A DNA stretch of 64,000 nt from Hevea brasiliensis (taxonomy: Eukaryota; Streptophyta; Magnoliopsida; Malpighiales; Euphorbiaceae): NCBI RefSeq assembly GCF_030052815.1, contig NC_079496.1, positions 79,163,652-79,227,651 on the forward strand. The letters are read 5' to 3'. A program made the translations under genes and the position numbers. The notes beneath the pieces were generated by a model. It searched no databases. It was not told where the DNA came from and was given only the letters and a program-made list of their open reading frames with translations. Of this stretch, positions 60,133 to 64,000 are shown one piece after another. Numbering within the stretch: the stretch's first letter is position 1; the number at the start of each line of letters is the position of its first letter.

Positions 60133-61731
60133 CTAAGGGAGACCAAAAGTGACTATCTTCAGCCTACAGTCAATCATAGCATGATACCTAGCTAACCAAT
60201 CCATGCCCAAGATGATATCATAATCTTTGAAGAGCATTTCAATCAAATCAGATAGAAAAGTGTGTCCTTGGATCACCAAAGTACAATCTCTATACATTCT
60301 ATTAACCCTGACCTCCTGTCCTAACGGACTTGTTACTAGCACCTCAAAGTCCATTTTTATACATGGAACAACAATGCAATCAATGATGCTAGCACTCACA
60401 TAAGAATGGGTAGAACCCGGATCAAATAATATAAACACATCTTGATTAAAAGTTGAGAAGGTACCAGCCACAACATCAGATGTCTTGGCCTCTTCTCTGT
60501 GTCTCATTGTATAGATTCTGACTGGAGCACTATCTTGCTCTGAATGTCTTACTGTGCCTTGGCTGCCTGCTGGGCTACCTCTACCCCTGCCTCTACCTCT
60601 ACTAGGTGGTTGTGAACTTCTGGTGATAGGGCTCTGAACTGACCTTTCTGTAGTAGTAGGAGGTGGTCCAACTCTGCAACTACTGGTGCAGTCCTTGGCA
60701 AAGTGTCCTGTGCCTCCACAGTTATAACAGGCTCCAATAGCCTTGTAACATATCCCACCATGATTTCTTCCACAGGTTTCACATTGGCGGGGAGAGTAGG
60801 AACCTCTGGTACTCTGCTGACCAGATAGAGGAGGCTTTTGTCCTGAATATCTTCCCCTACCAGACTTCTTGCCACCTCTGCTGTGTCCCCCATGATTCTT
60901 CCTCTTTCCAGTAGGACCACTGGAACTCTGTTCTACTGATTTTCCCTCTTTCTTTGTCTTCTCTGATTTCTTTTTCTCAGGAGCTGCTTCAGACTCAATT
61001 CTTTCTAACTCTAGGGCTTGAGAAATAAGTTCAGAGAAGTTAGTGTGTTTGAATTTGACTACTTGTAATCTGATACTAGGCTTCAAGCCAGTTTCAAACC
61101 TCTTGTTTCTCTCCCTGCTGGTAGCAAGTAAACTTACTGCATAATGGCTCAGGCGGGAAAATTCTCTTTCATACTCAGCCACTGATCTGCTCCTCTGTTT
61201 CAGACTTAAGAATTCTTATAGCTTCTGGTCTACATAAGCATCAGGGACATACTTTTGTCTGAATTCCCTGAGAAAGTCATTCCATGTTAGAACTGCAGGT
61301 TCTACCAGACTGTGGGGAATGGTTTTCCACCAGTCATAAGCATCCCCCTGTAGCAAAGATACTGAGTATTCAAATCTGATTTCCTCCGTGCAATGCAGTT
61401 TCTTGAATACCCTATCCATCCTTTCTAACCACTGTTCAGCCTCTAGAGCATCTACTGTCCCCTTGAACTCTGTAGCCCCATATTTCATCAATTTATCATA
61501 CTGCCTAGCAGGAGACTGTGGTTGTACCACTGGTGTCTGTATTGGGACTTGAGTAGGCACATTACCAGCCATTTGTTGGAACATTGCAGCCATCTGCTGA
61601 GCGAACTGAGCAGGAAACTACGGTACTGCGGGGGCTGGTGCTACTGAAGCACTGACATTATGTAGGGCTGGGGCATCCCCTTGCACCTCAGCCTCTATAG
61701 ATTGATCGACTGAACGATCACCCTCTTTCAT
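60133..61731 (-). pseudogene. Gag and aspartic protease, gypsy element
   Basis: ATG at 61731. The capsid-like gag core contains YDKLMKYGATEFKG and WLERMDRVFKKL, followed by a Lys/Gly-rich basic region and a CCHC knuckle (CYNCGGTGHFAKDC, 60688-60729) that binds genomic RNA. The protease follows in frame: the active site reads FDPGSTHS, with proline where serine or threonine is usual, and ILGMDWLARY lies near 60180-60210. Stops are TAG at 61618-61620, TAA at 61216-61218 and TAG at 60133-60135. Confidence 0.87.
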
Positions 61732-61901
61732 GGTCAATGCGAGGATCTTAGATTTCCTGAACAAATAACACAAGGAGATTTCCTCCCGTTAGTGCATATT
61801 TATAATGTAATGTACTGTATGTATCAAACAATGATATTTAGCAGTTGTACTATGAAGAAAGAATATTCAAGTAACAGGTGAAAACATAATTTAAAAACTT
61901 T

Positions 61902-61913
61902 GCTCTGATACTA
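61902..61913 (-). promoter_or_regulatory. Primer-binding site of the gypsy element
   Basis: In element sense it reads TAGTATCAGAGC, nine bases inside the 5' LTR end (61922). It is one base different from the initiator-methionine tRNA complement TGGTATCAGAGC; the change is G to A. Confidence 0.8.
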
Positions 61914-61921
61914 CTAAAACA

Positions 61922-64000
61922 TGTCACACCCTACCCCTCTGTAAGGCATAACATGATCCCGTAGTATACCTAATGAATTATCAACTCCATCTACTGATAA
62001 CCCATTAAATACACTACAAGGGATTTTAAAAACTTTTCTTACTTCTTTTTACAGTGGTGAGCACTATTTACAGGTGTTAAAAACTTTTTTTGAACTGAAG
62101 TGAATCGGCTAACACATTTAGACTATTAGTAATTTCTGTAAAAATTTTTGTAGAGTGCCCTCTGTAATTTGGATAAAACAGTTCTTCAAAAACCTGTTGA
62201 AAGCACTTCAATATTTTCCTCAATCTCAAACTCCAACAAAATTCAACACAATCCACAATAATTTTTCAAAGACTGAGATTAAAGAGATACAGTACAAATT
62301 TTAAAAGTCAAAATAACTCATAATTTATTTTACAACTTCAAGGTACAATTTTATTTTACAACTGCTCAAAACCAAGAACAATATGTACATACAGTGGTCA
62401 TACATTACAGTACAAAATGCAAAATGTAGTATACTCGTTATACAGATAATCTCTCATTTGGATGTACTAGCGACCTAATCTGCATACTGTCTGCCTACTG
62501 CGGCAAAGAATGAAAAGCTATCGTGGAGACAATGTCTCAGTGGTACACAACATTAACCAAATACAACTTTAAATCACAAATCCCAAGTTATATAAATAGT
62601 GAATACTTAAAACCATAGTTAAATTCAAGACAGTAAATGTCAACAAGAATTTAAACTCCATTTCTCAATATCACAATAATTTCAATAAATCAAATCATAA
62701 TTAAATTCAAAAGACAGTGAATGTCAATAAGAATTTAACTCCATTTCACAATCTCATAATACATATCAATAAACCACACACAGCTTAATCATGTTCCAAA
62801 GTTTAATTCGTCCCAAAAGCCAATGGCTAATGAGGTATTCAATTCGTCCCAAAAGTCAATGACTAATGAGGAATAACATAGCTAGCTAGCAAAAATATGA
62901 GTACTCATCCAATTCATCCTCAACAGGCACACACCTCAACACTTCAGCCAGAGAGGGAATTCAATTCGTCTCACTAGATAAGCTAGCGAGGAATACAATC
63001 AATATACATGATAGCTGTGGTTTCAAACCATTTCCAATGCTTTTCAATCAATAAGTATCCATCAATATCATTCAAATAATTTTTCACAGTTTCAAACCAT
63101 TTACAATGCTTTTCAAGCAATAAATATCCATCAAATATCATTCAAACAATTTTTCACAGTTTCACAATTCAAAACAACAATATACAAATAGTCATAATTT
63201 ATTTCAATTGAAAATAATTCAAAAGAAATAGCTATTGTGCACAAACCTCTGATAACTGTCTCCTGGTCTTGACCCAGTGTTTCCTTCCCTTTCCCTGAGT
63301 CTTTGCTAACTGAGAAACACAATTTGAAGTGTTTCAGTACTTAATTAAACTGTCTCTAACGACAATGTTTGATAAATAATTCACTGAATGCTATTATTTG
63401 CTTAATCAACCTAATATGTCGACCCTCGGTGCATTCTAGGTAATTTAGGTTTTAATGTTACTAACATGTCACATTCGATAGTCTTTTAGGGTTGGTACAT
63501 GTTACCAAGTTCATTTCCGTGTATACTGCATTTTCTTGCAATTTGCTGGATTCCGGGATACTAGTTTGACCTAGCCAGACGACCTAGTTTCCTCAGTTTT
63601 TGGGTTTTGGTCAAAACTACAAACTTGTAGATCTATTTCTTATGGAACGCGGGGCAAAATTTAAGGTCATTCTGAGTTATGTAGACCAAGTTATGGTCAT
63701 TTTACTATTACTGGTCAAATTGCACTAAAATTGGTCATTTTAGGTCATTTTAGGTCAATTTTGGTTCGGCCAGTTTTTGGATCCGAACTTGTGCAAGCTG
63801 TTTGACTTGCTTATGGTCATTTCTGAGCTTTGGTATCTTCATAAGACTTGTATATATAGGTCTTAACTATTCATGGTCAAAATTTCAGGTCAATTGGACC
63901 TGTTTTGAGTGAGTTATGGCCTAAACACTAACTACTGCCCAAATAGTCAATTTTCAGGCCTTATTTGCACTTAATCCGGATTTGGTCATTTTTCAAGCTA
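61922..64000 (-). repeat. 5' LTR of the gypsy element (partial)
   Basis: In view from its inner end (TGTCACACC on the plus strand) to the window end, about 2.1 kb. It matches 53342-55420 closely. Differences include a cluster at 62445-62520 where the changes again sit on CAG/CTG (for example CACTGG to CATTTGG and AGCAGCC to AGCGACC). Confidence 0.87.

Larger units (their letters stand above)
53342..64000 (-). mobile_element. Ty3/gypsy chromovirus (Tekay/Del-like), 5' LTR cut by window end
   Basis: Minus-strand LTR retrotransposon: 5' LTR from beyond 64000 to 61922, primer-binding site, gag-protease, RT-RNase H, integrase with C-terminal chromodomain, polypurine tract, and 3' LTR 57043-53342. 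Domain order RT-RH-IN identifies Ty3/gypsy. The chromodomain and very long LTR fit the Tekay/Del clade, which is inference. Gag-pol is a single frame with six stops and one frameshift, so it is not autonomous as written. Confidence 0.88.

Overview
The window is nuclear DNA from a flowering plant. It is AT-rich and holds no recognisable host gene; nearly all of it is made of integrated viral and retrotransposon sequence. Species cannot be named from sequence alone. A eudicot is likely, but that is inference from the style of the repeats. Layout: 1-2938 is AT-rich host DNA with three (TA)n microsatellites. 2939-45353 is a six-copy cluster of an endogenous pararetrovirus (Caulimoviridae). 45354-46686 is host DNA with a hairpin-rich island and a (TTA)n tract. 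46687-53341 is a series of nested, start-aligned LTRs on the plus strand. 53342-64000 is a minus-strand Ty3/gypsy chromovirus-type element (Tekay/Del-like, with a chromodomain and LTRs of about 3.7 kb) whose 5' LTR runs off the window. The viral cluster is the main interest. Five copies on the minus strand (starts near 10152, 17229, 24426, 31522 and 45353) share one layout, here called component B: movement protein, coat protein with CCHC knuckle, aspartic protease, then a C-terminal domain I do not recognise. None has reverse transcriptase or RNase H. The single plus-strand copy (31528-38281), here called component A, has the movement protein, no coat protein, a diverged protease, reverse transcriptase, RNase H and a separate downstream ORF2. 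A and B share an almost identical common region (promoter, leader, primer-binding region and movement-protein region) but have different remaining modules. This is what a bipartite pararetrovirus would leave behind; bipartite genomes and insertion at TA repeats have both been reported for florendoviruses. Every copy carries stops and frameshifts, so no intact gene is present as written. Two cautions govern how the breaks should be read. First, very many small differences between copies fall on CAG/CTG and follow a fixed substitution style (TCTG to TACG, CAG to CGA). The same style appears in the unrelated gypsy element, which points to a consensus-sequence artefact, perhaps at CHG-methylated sites, rather than only to decay. 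Second, a separate set of clean CAG-to-TAG changes looks like true deamination. The B copies fall into two subtypes that alternate along the array (B1, B2, B1, B2, then A inverted, then B2). Copy A forms head-to-head and tail-to-tail palindromes with its neighbours that could yield double-stranded RNA.
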